DNA of 64,000 nt from Borreliella californiensis. Its GTDB lineage: Bacteria; Spirochaetota; Spirochaetia; Borreliales; Borreliaceae. Of the stretch, positions 48,034 to 58,345 are shown in pieces. Every line of letters starts with the position of its first letter. The stretch's first letter is position 1. The position numbers and the translations under genes were made by a program. The notes beneath the pieces were generated by a model. It was given only the letters and a program-made list of their open reading frames with translations. It did no database searches and had not been told where the DNA came from. The DNA lies in assembly GCF_014205885.1 (NCBI RefSeq), contig NZ_JACHFB010000002.1, positions 1-64,000 on the forward strand, given 5' to 3'.

Positions 48034-49208
48034 TTTTTTAGCGCTGTTTGTATTTTTTTTACAAAATCTAATTTTTCCCATTCAAATTCATTTTTTCCAA
48101 AATGACCATAAGTGCAAGTTTTAAGATATATTGGTTGTTTTAATTTTAATTTTTCAATTATACCGTTGGGAGTTAAATCGAAGTTATTAACAATAAAATT
48201 TAATATTTTGTTTGCATATTTAGGATCATTTATTCCTGCAGTTATTTGAATAGATATTGGGTTTTCAATTCCAATTGCATATGCGAGTTGTAGTTCAAAT
48301 TCTTTAGAAATTCCGGCTGCAACCATATTTTTTGCGATATATCTTGCCATATAGGCAGCTGATCTATCTACTTTTGTGGCATCTTTTCCACTGTATGCTC
48401 CTCCTCCATGTCTTGCAAATCCACCATAGCTATCGGCAATAATTTTTCTTCCTGTAAGACCGGTGTCTCCGGTAGGCCCTCCAATTACAAAATTTCCGGA
48501 AGGATTAATGCAATAAGTAGTATTTTCATCAAGCATTGATTTGTCTTGAATGGTGGGTTTGATAATTTCTTCAATTATTGTTTGTCGTATTAGTTCTTGG
48601 GAGATGTTTGGATGGTGTTGATGAGAGACTATAATATTTTTTATTTTTATAGGGTTTCTATTTTTATCGTATTCTATAGTAACTTGAGATTTTGAGTCAG
48701 GCCTTAACCATTTTATTGCTCCTGATTTTCTAAGGTTGCTGGCTTTTTTTAGAATTGAATTGGCAAGTTCATAGGGAGCTGGCAAAAAATTTTTTGTTTC
48801 ATCGCAGGCATATCCAAATATTATTCCCTGATCGCCTGCTCCAAGGGCATTGGATCCTTTTTTTTCAATTGCGTTTATAATGTCACGCGATTGATTGCCA
48901 ACAGCGTCTATTACTGTTATTGTTTTGTAATCAAGCCCATAATCAATGTCTGTATAGCCTATATCTTTGATGATGTTCTTAGCAATTCCTTTTATATCTA
49001 TGTTTTTTTTTACAGGACTATTTATTTCTCCTGCTATTACTACTAAATTTTGTGCAATTATGACCTCGCAAGCTACTTTTGCATTTTTATCTTCTTTTAG
49101 CATTTCGTCAAGGATGGCATCAGAGATTTGATCTGCAATTTTATCTGGATGTCCTTCAGATACAGCCTCAGAAGTTAAAGTTTGGTTAGCTGCTATTATT
49201 TTATTCAT
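48030..49208 (-). CDS. metK: S-adenosylmethionine synthetase
   Basis: Makes SAM from methionine and ATP. 392 residues with [19 protein letters not shown] (~17-35), [12 protein letters not shown] (~120-131) and the P-loop-like GGxxSGKDxTKVDRS segment ([20 protein letters not shown]). 4-base overlaps with both pfs upstream and luxS downstream show strict translational coupling of the methyl-cycle enzymes. SAM produced here is the donor for CheR, also in the window. Confidence 0.98.
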   Translation of the reverse strand: MNKIIAANQTLTSEAVSEGHPDKIADQISDAILDEMLKEDKNAKVACEVIIAQNLVVIAGEINSPVKKNIDIKGIAKNIIKDIGYTDIDYGLDYKTITVIDAVGNQSRDIINAIEKKGSNALGAGDQGIIFGYACDETKNFLPAPYELANSILKKASNLRKSGAIKWLRPDSKSQVTIEYDKNRNPIKIKNIIVSHQHHPNISQELIRQTIIEEIIKPTIQDKSMLDENTTYCINPSGNFVIGGPTGDTGLTGRKIIADSYGGFARHGGGAYSGKDATKVDRSAAYMARYIAKNMVAAGISKEFELQLAYAIGIENPISIQITAGINDPKYANKILNFIVNNFDLTPNGIIEKLKLKQPIYLKTCTYGHFGKNEFEWEKLDFVKKIQTALKK

Positions 49209-49918
49209 ATTAGCCTAATAAGTTCCTTTATCATTTTGCTTGAATTTATTGATGATGTTTTTAAAAATTTATTAAAGTCTATATGGTTGTCTTTAGTGTT
49301 TGGTAAATCAGAAATTGAACGAATGATTATGAATGGTATTTTAAATATGTGAGCTACTTGAGCTATTGCAGCTCCTTCCATATCTACAGCTAAAGCATCT
49401 TTGAAATTTTTTTTAATTGTTTCAAGATTTTTTTCATTGTCAACAAATCGATCTCCTGTTAGGATTAAGCCAATGTGGGTATCAATGTTTAAAAGTTTGC
49501 TGTCAACAATATTGACCACTTTTTTTAGCAACTCTTCATCTGCTTTAAACTTTTGTGGCAAATTGGGGACTTGTCCTATTTTGTGTCCAAACTTGGTTAA
49601 GTCAAAGTCATAGTATGCTGTTTCTGAGGATACTATGATATCTAATATTTTAAGGTTAGAGTTTTCTTTTATTCCTCCAGAGCTCCCAGAGTTTATTATG
49701 TGAGTGATTTTATATTTAGAGATAATTTGACTGCTCCAAGTTGCTGCGTTAACTTTACCAATTCCTGTAGTTAAAGATATTACATTTTTTCCTAAAATTT
49801 TTCCTTTGTAAATCTTTTTATTTTCTAAGTAATCGTTTAATACAATTTCTTCTTTGTTATCAAGCATTTTATTTATTTCTTCTGATTCTTCTTGCATAGC
49901 TGATATTATCAAAATCAT
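49205..49918 (-). CDS. pfs: 5'-methylthioadenosine/S-adenosylhomocysteine nucleosidase
   Basis: Cleaves SAH and MTA, giving LuxS its substrate. 237 residues: start [15 protein letters not shown] as in the MtnN family, the SGSSGGIKE segment near 78-86, [13 protein letters not shown] (~178-190, active-site Glu) and [13 protein letters not shown] with the catalytic Asp. Cytoplasmic form without signal peptide; B. burgdorferi has additional exported paralogues. Shine-Dalgarno AAAAGGAG. 22 bases after the upstream pdeB. Confidence 0.96.
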   Translation of the reverse strand: MILIISAMQEESEEINKMLDNKEEIVLNDYLENKKIYKGKILGKNVISLTTGIGKVNAATWSSQIISKYKITHIINSGSSGGIKENSNLKILDIIVSSETAYYDFDLTKFGHKIGQVPNLPQKFKADEELLKKVVNIVDSKLLNIDTHIGLILTGDRFVDNEKNLETIKKNFKDALAVDMEGAAIAQVAHIFKIPFIIIRSISDLPNTKDNHIDFNKFLKTSSINSSKMIKELIRLI

Positions 49919-49940
49919 GCTTTTTTCTCCTTTTAAGTGT

Positions 49941-51080
49941 TTATATAATATCTATTAAAGAATATTTATTTTTAATTAGTTCTATTTCATTTTGATTGAG
50001 TATTTTTTTTATTCCTGTGTTTGTGTTTGGTATAGACTGAACACTAGATTGCTCATTTTTGTCTACAACCTTTCCATTTTTTATTATGTGGTTTATGTAT
50101 GGGAGATTTGGGTTAGAATCATCTATATCTACTATTTTGGCTATAGAATTGTCATTAAGTTCTACAATAAAGTCTAAAGGACAAGAAGATATAGCATTGA
50201 TTATTAACTTTAAAACTCTTTTGTCAAATTTTTTGTCAGCATCTTGAATTAATTCAATAATAGATGCTCCAGAATTAAAGGATTTTTTGTATGCCTTATC
50301 TAAAATGATAGCAGAATAGGCACTAGCAGCACCTATTATATTTGATTCTATGCTGATGTTTTCGCTTGTTAGTCCTTTAGGGTAGCCAGTTCCGTCTAGA
50401 TTTTCTTTATGTGTTAAAAGTGTTAAGCACATTGATCGTGACAGATTGCTTGTTGAAGCTATTTTATAGCTTATTATGGGATATTTTTTTATTATTTCTA
50501 GTTCGTCCTCGGTTAATGCTTCTTTTTTTTCGCTGATTTTTGATGGAATAAATAAAAATCCTATTTTATGTAAAAGAGCAATACTACAAAGTTCTACTGT
50601 TTTATAGTTATTTAGTCCCATTTCATTGCCAAGGGCTACTGTTAGGATAGCTGTATTTACTGAATGAATAATGTGATAGTTTGCAGAAAGCTTGGGAATT
50701 CTAAAATACTTGATAAAAATTTTTTTCTGTTTTTTGTAAAATTCTATTACTTTTTTTACAGTAGGCATTATATCTTGGTAGTATATTTTTTTATTTCTTT
50801 TGCAATTTTCATAGATTTCTTCTAAATTACTTATTATTACATGATAACTAGAAATAGCCTCTTCGTTGAATTTTTTGTGTATTTCTTCATATTCTTTTTT
50901 AACAGAATCATCACTGAAAAAATTTTTTCTCTCTTTAATGTATGACTTTAAATTCCATTTTTCAATAAGCTCAATGTTTTTATCTCCAATAAATGCATTT
51001 TCAGGCCAAACTAAGAATTCCTCATCTATTAAATATGACGAATTTTTTATATTTTTAATAATGCTTTCAGAATTTTGCAT
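49941..51080 (-). CDS. pdeB: HD-GYP family c-di-GMP phosphodiesterase PdeB, with unusual active site
   Basis: 379 residues. The HD-GYP domain lies at ~130-280 and includes DGTGYPKGL (229-237). B. burgdorferi BB0374 is reported as PdeB, a c-di-GMP phosphodiesterase affecting motility and tick-to-mouse cycling. Yet several canonical metal ligands are replaced here: the HD pair reads His171-Lys172, the following HP reads Tyr200-Pro, the HHE triplet reads His224-Lys225-Glu226, and the ADVYDA element reads ASAYSA. The N-terminal ~120 residues are helical, and the C-terminal ~70 hold a small domain of unknown role. First gene of the pfs-metK-luxS run. Confidence 0.9.
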   Translation of the reverse strand: MQNSESIIKNIKNSSYLIDEEFLVWPENAFIGDKNIELIEKWNLKSYIKERKNFFSDDSVKKEYEEIHKKFNEEAISSYHVIISNLEEIYENCKRNKKIYYQDIMPTVKKVIEFYKKQKKIFIKYFRIPKLSANYHIIHSVNTAILTVALGNEMGLNNYKTVELCSIALLHKIGFLFIPSKISEKKEALTEDELEIIKKYPIISYKIASTSNLSRSMCLTLLTHKENLDGTGYPKGLTSENISIESNIIGAASAYSAIILDKAYKKSFNSGASIIELIQDADKKFDKRVLKLIINAISSCPLDFIVELNDNSIAKIVDIDDSNPNLPYINHIIKNGKVVDKNEQSSVQSIPNTNTGIKKILNQNEIELIKNKYSLIDII

Positions 51081-51204
51081 TTATTCCCTTGAAATTAAGC
51101 TCTACTAACCATGTATATCATATTATTTATTAATTGTCCATCTATTAGTATAATGTATTTATTATATCTCAATTTTTGAATTAAGCTTTTTTGAAGAGAT
51201 TTTT

Positions 51205-51972
51205 ATGGTAGAAAAAATACGCTTAGGTTTTAATATTATTTTTCTTGGATTATTTGTTTATTTTCTGGCAATTTTAAGATTTCAAATGAAATTAAGCTTC
51301 ATTTTACTTAATTACCAATTTATTGTGATTTATTTTTTATTAGTGATTGTTTTTAATGTTATATATTCTCAGTATTTTTTTTCAAGATTGTATTTTATTT
51401 TAAATGGGATGGAAGATGCATTTACTTTTTTAAAGCTTAAAATGGTTCGTAAAAAGCTTAAAAGTGTTTTTGAAATATCTATTCTTCTTAGGTTTATTTT
51501 AATAAAACAAGATAAAAAAAGTCTTGATGAGCTTTATTTTTATTTAAAAGACACCAGATTAAGACATAAGACAATAATAGAGCTTTATTCTGTTCTTATT
51601 AGCTTTAGAGAAAAAGAAAAGGCTTCTAGTTTGATTTTAAATTACAAGTATAGTAGAAATAAGTGGGTGAAATATTGTGAGGCTCTTAGTATGTTGTCAT
51701 TTGAAGAGCATTCAAAGCTAAAAGAGTTAATAAATTTTTTAGATAAGTTTTTTTTGAAAAATGATATTTTTACTATTTATTTCTATTATTTATTGCGCAA
51801 ATCAAAAACATCTTTTGATTTACTTGAAAGAAAAAAAATTGAGATTAGAAATCGATATTATAAATTTAAAAACAGGATAGATTCTAAACATACAAAGCTA
51901 CTTGGTTCAAATTTATTTTTTGTTGTTTTTTATTATATTTATGATTTTTCTAAAAAAGATGTTTTTTATTAA
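51205..51972 (+). CDS. Hypothetical membrane protein (BB0373-like)
   Basis: 255 residues. Two hydrophobic helices at ~10-28 and ~35-58 followed by a ~190-residue cytoplasmic-looking, Lys/Leu-rich helical part with no recognised domain. Its stop overlaps the gltX Shine-Dalgarno region (gap of 12 bases), so co-transcribed with gltX. Function unknown. Confidence 0.7.
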   Translation: MVEKIRLGFNIIFLGLFVYFLAILRFQMKLSFILLNYQFIVIYFLLVIVFNVIYSQYFFSRLYFILNGMEDAFTFLKLKMVRKKLKSVFEISILLRFILIKQDKKSLDELYFYLKDTRLRHKTIIELYSVLISFREKEKASSLILNYKYSRNKWVKYCEALSMLSFEEHSKLKELINFLDKFFLKNDIFTIYFYYLLRKSKTSFDLLERKKIEIRNRYYKFKNRIDSKHTKLLGSNLFFVVFYYIYDFSKKDVFY

Positions 51973-51984
51973 AGGAGTTGTGTT

Positions 51985-53457
51985 TTGAGTATAAGGGTTC
52001 GTTATGCGCCTTCTCCAACGGGCTTGCAGCATATTGGTGGGATTAGAACAGCTTTGTTTAATTATTTTTTTGCAAAGTCTTGTGGAGGTAAATTTTTACT
52101 TAGGATTGAGGATACAGATCAGAGCAGGTATTTTTCAGAGGCTGAAAATGATCTTTATTCAAGTCTTAAATGGCTTGGTATTTCTTTTGATGAAGGTCCT
52201 GTTATAGGAGGTGATTATGCACCTTATGTTCAGTCTCAAAGAAGTGAAATATATAAGCAATATGCTAAATATTTAATTGAATCTGGACATGCTTATTATT
52301 GTTATTGCAGTTCTGAAAGGCTTGAAAGGATTAAAAAAATTCAAAATATTAATAAGATGCCACCCGGATATGATAGGCATTGTAGGAATTTAAGTAGTGA
52401 TGAAGTTGAGAATGCGCTAATTAAAAAAATCAAACCTGTTGTCAGATTTAAAATTCCTTTAGAGGGAGACACTAGCTTTGATGATATTTTGCTTGGAAGA
52501 ATTACATGGGCAAATAAAGACATTAGTCCTGATCCTGTAATTCTCAAGTCAGATGGACTTCCAACTTATCATCTTGCTAATGTGGTTGATGATTATTTAA
52601 TGAAAATTACCCATGTATTAAGGGCTCAAGAATGGGTTTCTTCAGGTCCATTGCACGTGCTTCTTTATAAGGCTTTTAAATGGAAGCCGCCTATTTATTG
52701 TCATCTTCCAATGGTTATGGGAAATGATGGTCAAAAATTAAGCAAGAGACATGGATCAACAGCTTTAAGACAGTTTATTGAAGATGGGTATCTTCCAGAA
52801 GCTATTATTAATTATGTTACTTTGCTTGGCTGGTCCTACGATGATAAGAGAGAATTTTTCTCAAAAAATGATCTTGAGCAATTTTTTTCAATTGAGAAGA
52901 TCAATAAATCTCCTGCGATTTTTGATTATCATAAGTTGGATTTTTTTAATAGTTATTATATTAGAGAGAAAAAAGATGAAGATTTGTTAAATCTTTTGCT
53001 CCCCTTTTTTCAAAAAAAAGGGTATGTTTCTAAGCCTAGTACTTTGGAAGAGGATCAAAAATTAAAGTCACTAATTCCTCTTATAAAGAGTAGAATTAAA
53101 AAATTAAGTGATGCTTTAAATATGACTAAATTTTTTTATGAAGACATTAAATCTTGGAATTTAGATGAGTTTTTAAGCAGAAAAAAAACAGCTAAAGAGG
53201 TTTGTTCTATTTTAGAGTTAATAAAGCCTATTTTAGAAGGATTTGAAAAAAGATCGTCAGAAGAAAATGATAAAATTTTTTATGATTTTGCTGAAAGTAA
53301 TGGTTTTAAATTGGGAGAAATTCTTCTTCCTATTAGAATTGCAGTTCTTGGCAGCAAAGTTTCTCCGCCGCTTTTTGATTCTTTAAAATTGATAGGTAGG
53401 TCTAAAGTTTTTGAAAGAATAAAATTAGCACAGGAATTTTTAAGAATAAATGAATAG
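51985..53457 (+). CDS. gltX: Glutamyl-tRNA synthetase
   Basis: 490 residues from a TTG start with AAAGGAG 7 bases upstream. Class I signature HIGH reads [11 protein letters not shown] near 9-19, and the KMSKS loop reads KLSKRHG near 251-257. Borrelia is thought to lack GlnRS and to make Gln-tRNA through Glu-tRNA amidation, so this enzyme is probably non-discriminating (inference). Followed 17 bases later by glyS. Confidence 0.97.
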   Translation: MSIRVRYAPSPTGLQHIGGIRTALFNYFFAKSCGGKFLLRIEDTDQSRYFSEAENDLYSSLKWLGISFDEGPVIGGDYAPYVQSQRSEIYKQYAKYLIESGHAYYCYCSSERLERIKKIQNINKMPPGYDRHCRNLSSDEVENALIKKIKPVVRFKIPLEGDTSFDDILLGRITWANKDISPDPVILKSDGLPTYHLANVVDDYLMKITHVLRAQEWVSSGPLHVLLYKAFKWKPPIYCHLPMVMGNDGQKLSKRHGSTALRQFIEDGYLPEAIINYVTLLGWSYDDKREFFSKNDLEQFFSIEKINKSPAIFDYHKLDFFNSYYIREKKDEDLLNLLLPFFQKKGYVSKPSTLEEDQKLKSLIPLIKSRIKKLSDALNMTKFFYEDIKSWNLDEFLSRKKTAKEVCSILELIKPILEGFEKRSSEENDKIFYDFAESNGFKLGEILLPIRIAVLGSKVSPPLFDSLKLIGRSKVFERIKLAQEFLRINE

Positions 53458-53474
53458 CTATTAAGGATATTTTT

Positions 53475-54812
53475 ATGGTTAGAATGGAAGATATTATTTC
53501 TCTTGCAAAAAGAAAAGGGTTTGTATTTCAGTCTTCAGAGGTTTATGGAGGCCTTTCAGGAGCTTGGGACTATGGTCCTTTGGGAGTCGAACTTAAAGAA
53601 AATATAAAGAAAGAGTGGTGGAAGAGCATGGTATATTTGCATGAAAACATTGTAGGTTTAGATAGTGCTATTTTTATGCGCCCTGAAATTTGGAGAGCAT
53701 CTGGGCATGTTGATGGTTTTTCAGATTCTATGGTTGATTGCAAAGATTGTAAAAGTAGATTTAGAGTCGATTTTGTTGATTTGTCAAAAAATTGTCCAAA
53801 TTGCAAAGTTGGGAATAATTTTACTTCTCCAAGAAGTTTTAATTTGATGTTTAAGACCCATATTGGAGCAGTGGAGGATGGTTCTGGTGAGGTTTATTTA
53901 AGGCCTGAGACAGCACAAGGAATTTTTGTTAATTTTAGAAATGTTTTGGATTCTTCAAGGCTTAAGATTCCTTTTGGAATTGCTCAGGTAGGTAAAGCGT
54001 TTAGAAATGAGATAGTTACTAAGAATTTTATATTTAGAACTTGTGAGTTTGAGCAAATGGAAATGCAGTTTTTTGTTCATCCTAAGCAAATAGACGAGTG
54101 GTTTTGCTATTGGCAGCAAAATAGAATGAATTTTTTTATAGAAATTCTTAAAATTAGATCCGATAGGTTAAGATTTAAAGCTCATGATTCAACGCAGCTT
54201 GCTCATTATGCAAAAGCCGCATTTGATATTGAGTATGAATTTCCGTTTGGATTTCAGGAAGTAGAGGGTATTCACAATAGAGGTAATTATGATTTAACTC
54301 AGCATGCTAAATTTTCTAACAAGCCCAAAATATTTGAGTATCATGATTTGTTAACAAAAGAGAAATATGTGCCCTATGTTATTGAAACTTCTGCTGGTCT
54401 TACAAGGTCTGTTTTAATGACTCTTTGTGATGCTTATTCTGAGGAAGAACTCTCAGATGGAGATAAGCGTATTGTTTTGCGCTTACATCCTAAGTTGGCT
54501 CCTTACAAGATTGCGATATTCCCTCTTGTTAAAAAAGTTGAGCTTATTGAGGTTGCTAGAAGGATTTATATGGAGCTTTGCGATGATTTTCATATATTTT
54601 ACGATGATGGTGGAACAATAGGCAAAAGGTACAGACGTCAAGATGAAATAGGAACTCCTTATTGTGTAACAATAGACTATGATACTCTTGAGAATGAGAC
54701 AGTTACTGTTAGAGAAAGAAATAGCATGACTCAGAAAAGAATTTATATTAATGATTTATATTCATACATTAAAACAGAGATTTTAAATTACAAAGAGGAT
54801 TTTAATAAATGA
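53475..54812 (+). CDS. glyS: Glycyl-tRNA synthetase, single-chain (alpha2) type
   Basis: 445 residues, the homodimeric GlyRS form of archaea, eukaryotes and some bacteria, unlike the alpha2beta2 form of many bacteria. N-terminal SSEVYGGLSGAWDYGPLG, a zinc-type insertion CKDCKSRF.. and NCPNC (~86-115), class II motif 2 FRNEI (~176) and a C-terminal anticodon-binding domain (~350-440, with GKRYRRQDEIGTPYC). Overlaps tyrS by 4 bases. Confidence 0.97.
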   Translation: MVRMEDIISLAKRKGFVFQSSEVYGGLSGAWDYGPLGVELKENIKKEWWKSMVYLHENIVGLDSAIFMRPEIWRASGHVDGFSDSMVDCKDCKSRFRVDFVDLSKNCPNCKVGNNFTSPRSFNLMFKTHIGAVEDGSGEVYLRPETAQGIFVNFRNVLDSSRLKIPFGIAQVGKAFRNEIVTKNFIFRTCEFEQMEMQFFVHPKQIDEWFCYWQQNRMNFFIEILKIRSDRLRFKAHDSTQLAHYAKAAFDIEYEFPFGFQEVEGIHNRGNYDLTQHAKFSNKPKIFEYHDLLTKEKYVPYVIETSAGLTRSVLMTLCDAYSEEELSDGDKRIVLRLHPKLAPYKIAIFPLVKKVELIEVARRIYMELCDDFHIFYDDGGTIGKRYRRQDEIGTPYCVTIDYDTLENETVTVRERNSMTQKRIYINDLYSYIKTEILNYKEDFNK

Positions 54813-56026
54813 ATCTTGCTTTAAGTCTTTTGCATAAACGTGGATTTTTAAAGCAATGTACATCTTTAAAAGTTTTAAGTGATTTAATGGATAGAGAAAA
54901 AATAGTTTTTTATGTGGGAGTTGATGCAACATCTAGTTCTCTTCATATTGGTCACTTGATTCCTTTTTTAGCAATGATGCATCTTAGACAACATGGTCAC
55001 ATACCAATTATTTTAATTGGAGATTCTACAGCAAAAATAGGTGATCCTTCTGGAAAAAGTGAGATGAGAAAGATTTTATCTTCAGAAGAGATTAGCAATA
55101 ATGCCTTGTTGATAAAAAATCAACTTCAAAGAATAACTAAGTTTACTTCAGAATGCTTTATTCATAATGCAAATTGGTTAGATAATCTCAATTATATTGA
55201 ATTTTTAAGAGATATTGGGGTGCATTTTTCTGTTAATCGCATGTTAAGCTTTGAAACTTATAAAAGAAGGCTTGATTTTGGACTTTCATTTATTGAGTTT
55301 AATTATCAACTTTTACAGTCTTATGATTATTATATGCTTAATAAAATTAAAAATTGTCGACTTCAAATTGGTGGCGATGATCAATGGGGAAATATTATTT
55401 CAGGGGTTGATCTAATTAGAAAAAAAATTGGATCAGAAGCTTTTGGGCTTACGTTTCCATTAATTACAAGAAGTGATGGGAAAAAAATGGGTAAATCAGA
55501 AAAAGGTGCTGTTTATCTTGATTCCAATCTTTACAGTATTTATGATTTTTATCAGTATTTTAGAAATACTTCAGATTCGGATGTGAAAACTTTTTTATAT
55601 CTTTTTACTTTTTTAGAAGAAGATGAGATTGAATTAATTTCAAATTTTAAGGGGAATTCTTTAAATAAAGCTAAAGAGATTTTAGCTTTTGAGATAACTA
55701 AAATTGTTCATGGAGAAACGGAAGCCTTAAAAGTTCAAGAGGCAGCTTTTGCTGCATTTGGGGGAATTGGAGATAGAAGTAATATTCCATTTTTTAAATT
55801 TAACTTTTCTAATTTGGAAGAAGAGGTATTATTGGTTGATTTAATGCTAGATTCAAAAATTGTGCCTAGCAAATCAGAAGGCAGAAGATTGATTGATTCT
55901 GGGGGTGTTTATATTAATGGCAAAAGGGTAGAAAATCAGGGCCACCTTCTTACTAAAAAGGATTTTAATAACGATGAAGTTGAATTAAGAGTGGGTAAGA
56001 AAAAATTTTTACGAATTGTTTTATAG
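54809..56026 (+). CDS. tyrS: Tyrosyl-tRNA synthetase
   Basis: 405 residues. HIGH motif reads LHIGHLI (about 47-53), KMSKS reads KKMGKSEK (about 228-235), and a C-terminal S4 RNA-binding domain (~340-400) has SKSEGRRLIDSGGVYINGK. Overlaps the glyS stop by 4 bases (ATGA). Part of the gltX-glyS-tyrS run. Confidence 0.97.
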   Translation: MNLALSLLHKRGFLKQCTSLKVLSDLMDREKIVFYVGVDATSSSLHIGHLIPFLAMMHLRQHGHIPIILIGDSTAKIGDPSGKSEMRKILSSEEISNNALLIKNQLQRITKFTSECFIHNANWLDNLNYIEFLRDIGVHFSVNRMLSFETYKRRLDFGLSFIEFNYQLLQSYDYYMLNKIKNCRLQIGGDDQWGNIISGVDLIRKKIGSEAFGLTFPLITRSDGKKMGKSEKGAVYLDSNLYSIYDFYQYFRNTSDSDVKTFLYLFTFLEEDEIELISNFKGNSLNKAKEILAFEITKIVHGETEALKVQEAAFAAFGGIGDRSNIPFFKFNFSNLEEEVLLVDLMLDSKIVPSKSEGRRLIDSGGVYINGKRVENQGHLLTKKDFNNDEVELRVGKKKFLRIVL

Positions 56027-56036
56027 TTGATTTTAG

Positions 56037-58328
56037 ATGTATGATAGAAGAGCTTTAAATTGTTTATTTTTTAACACTTTTTTGTTTTTTATGGAATCCA
56101 AGCATCTTGTGTTTACAGAAGAGCATATTTTTTATGGGCTTATTAAAAGCGATAAAATTAGAGAATTGCTTAGTTTGTGTGCAATTGACTTTTATAAACT
56201 TAATAAACAACTAGAAGAATTTTTTAGTAAACTTCCCTTAAGAGGCAATTATATCCCAGGCTATGTTTCTAGTATGGATTATTTGTATGAAGATATAATT
56301 AGTGTTCTTTTTTTTTATAAAAAACCCTATAAAATACAAGAAAAAGATTTATTGTGGGTGCTTGTCAAAAAAAGAAAAAATAGTATTTTAGATGCGCTTT
56401 TTAGCTCAGGTTTTAATTTAACTATTTTTGACAAACTTATTGAAGTTCATGATTATTTGACTGTAAATACTAAATCTTCCTCAGGAAACAGTGAATTAAT
56501 TGTAGAGTATATTCATAATAATGTACCAAAAAGGAAAGGAGGCTTTCATATTTTTAATGATAAGCACGATAAGTTAGATCAAAATAATATTTTCTTAGAA
56601 AGCAAAGACTCTGTCGGTAATTTTTTAACAAACGTTATTGATACTTTGGATTTAAAATACAATCCTTTAATTGGTAGAAAGCAAGAATTATCTCGGTTAA
56701 TCCAGGTGATACTAAGAAAGCACAAAAGTAATCCTATTTTATTTGGAGAACCTGGTGTTGGGAAAACAGTATTAATCCAAGGTCTTGCATATAAAATAAA
56801 AATGGAGAATGTTCCAAAGGATTTAATAGGGTATGAAATCTATTCGCTTGATATTGGTAGGCTTATTTCAGACACTAAATATAGGGGAGATCTTGAGAGT
56901 AGGGTGAATAGGGTTTTAGATTTTTTAAACTCAAGAAAAAAAGTTATGCTTTTTATTGATGAAATCCATATGATAGTAGGAGCAGGAGCTACTTCAATTG
57001 GTAGTATGGATATTTCCAATTTGTTGAAGCCCATTCTCACTTTGGGAAAAATTAAATTTATTGGAGCTACTACAGAATATGAATATAGAAAGTTTTTTTT
57101 AAAAGATAAGGCTTTAATGAGAAGGTTTCAGAGTATAGAGCTTAAAGAGCCCAATTTTGAAGACGCTTATAATATTTTGCAGGAGATTAAAAAAGATTAT
57201 GAGAGATATCATAATGTGGAATATACAGATGAGGCAATACAAGCTTGCATTCTCATGTCTCAAAAATATATTAAAGATAGATTTCTTCCAGACAAAGCTT
57301 TTGATATTTTAGATGAATTGGGCTCTAAGTTTAAGCTTGAAAACATAAAAAGAATTATAACAAAAGATGATGTTTGTGATCTGATTAAATCTATTATTGG
57401 TTCTAATATTTTTAATTTTGAAGAGTATAATAACGAATTGCTAATTAATTTAGAAAATAGAATAAAAAAAGAACTTGTTATACATGATAACTTAGTATTT
57501 GATTTGATATTAAATATTAAATTATTAAAATTTAATTTGCTTGCCAATAGAAGTACTATTGGTATATTTGCTTTTATTGGTGCTTCTGGATCAGGAAAAT
57601 GCAAATTGACGGATATTCTATCACAAGAGTTTAAAATTCCAAAGTTTAGTCTTAACATGGGTGAGTATAGTGATTTTAATTCTCTTGATAGATTGATTGG
57701 GCCTGTTTTAAGTAATGAAGGGTATTATGAATCTACTAGATTTTTCAAATTTTTGAACAAATCTTCTAATTCTATTATTTTCCTATCAGATTTTGATAAA
57801 TGTAATAAAAGGGTTTTTGATTTTTTTTTAGAGGGGTTTAAAACAGGTAAACTTTTTGATGGTCTTGGGAAAAAGGTGAGCTTATCAGAAAGTTTAATAG
57901 TAATAAGTGTTGATGCTGATAGCAAGGAGCTTAATAGCATTGGCTTTAAAAATAAAATGGCAGGAGGAAATGATTTTAACTTTATATTAGAGAAAAGATT
58001 TTCTAATAAATTTTTAGAGCTAATAGATCATGTGTTTGTATTTAAATCTATTGATGAATTAGATTTTGATAAAATCATTTTTAATGAACTTAATCGTTTT
58101 GCAAGGATATTAAGAGATAGAAAATTGGATGTTTTTTTTGAAAAAAGTGTTGTTGATTATATTCGTGAAAAGATTTATGGAAAGGGTTATAGCTTAAAAA
58201 GTATTAGAAAATTTATATACAAAGAGTTGGGAAAGCTTTTAATAGATGAAATTCTTTTTAAGAAAATTGAAAATTCTGGTAAAATGAAAATCTATTTAGA
58301 TGAAACAATAAAATATGAGTTTTTATAA
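56037..58328 (+). CDS. clpA: ClpA-like AAA+ ATPase with degenerate second ATPase module
   Basis: 763 residues: Clp N-domain (~1-145, with the ALNCLFF and FTEEHIFYGLI pattern), D1 AAA module (~205-450) with intact Walker A GEPGVGKT (237-244) and Walker B DE (308-309), and D2 (~475-760). In D2 the Walker A ends GASGSGKC (515-522, Cys for Ser/Thr). Walker B reads FLSDFD (Ser584-Asp585 for Asp-Glu). The arginine-finger element reads FLELID (Leu662 for Arg). The ClpP-docking loop IGF is present at 635-637. So D1 can hydrolyse ATP and D2 probably cannot. Annotated in B. burgdorferi as clpA (BB0369). Confidence 0.9.
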   Translation: MYDRRALNCLFFNTFLFFMESKHLVFTEEHIFYGLIKSDKIRELLSLCAIDFYKLNKQLEEFFSKLPLRGNYIPGYVSSMDYLYEDIISVLFFYKKPYKIQEKDLLWVLVKKRKNSILDALFSSGFNLTIFDKLIEVHDYLTVNTKSSSGNSELIVEYIHNNVPKRKGGFHIFNDKHDKLDQNNIFLESKDSVGNFLTNVIDTLDLKYNPLIGRKQELSRLIQVILRKHKSNPILFGEPGVGKTVLIQGLAYKIKMENVPKDLIGYEIYSLDIGRLISDTKYRGDLESRVNRVLDFLNSRKKVMLFIDEIHMIVGAGATSIGSMDISNLLKPILTLGKIKFIGATTEYEYRKFFLKDKALMRRFQSIELKEPNFEDAYNILQEIKKDYERYHNVEYTDEAIQACILMSQKYIKDRFLPDKAFDILDELGSKFKLENIKRIITKDDVCDLIKSIIGSNIFNFEEYNNELLINLENRIKKELVIHDNLVFDLILNIKLLKFNLLANRSTIGIFAFIGASGSGKCKLTDILSQEFKIPKFSLNMGEYSDFNSLDRLIGPVLSNEGYYESTRFFKFLNKSSNSIIFLSDFDKCNKRVFDFFLEGFKTGKLFDGLGKKVSLSESLIVISVDADSKELNSIGFKNKMAGGNDFNFILEKRFSNKFLELIDHVFVFKSIDELDFDKIIFNELNRFARILRDRKLDVFFEKSVVDYIREKIYGKGYSLKSIRKFIYKELGKLLIDEILFKKIENSGKMKIYLDETIKYEFL

Positions 58329-58345
58329 GGTTATAGGGAGTATTT

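Noticed and set aside
48034..48081. LuxS extension of 16 residues upstream
   Set aside because: Inside metK, not part of the LuxS family, and the ATGA overlap at 48030-48033 is the normal coupled start.
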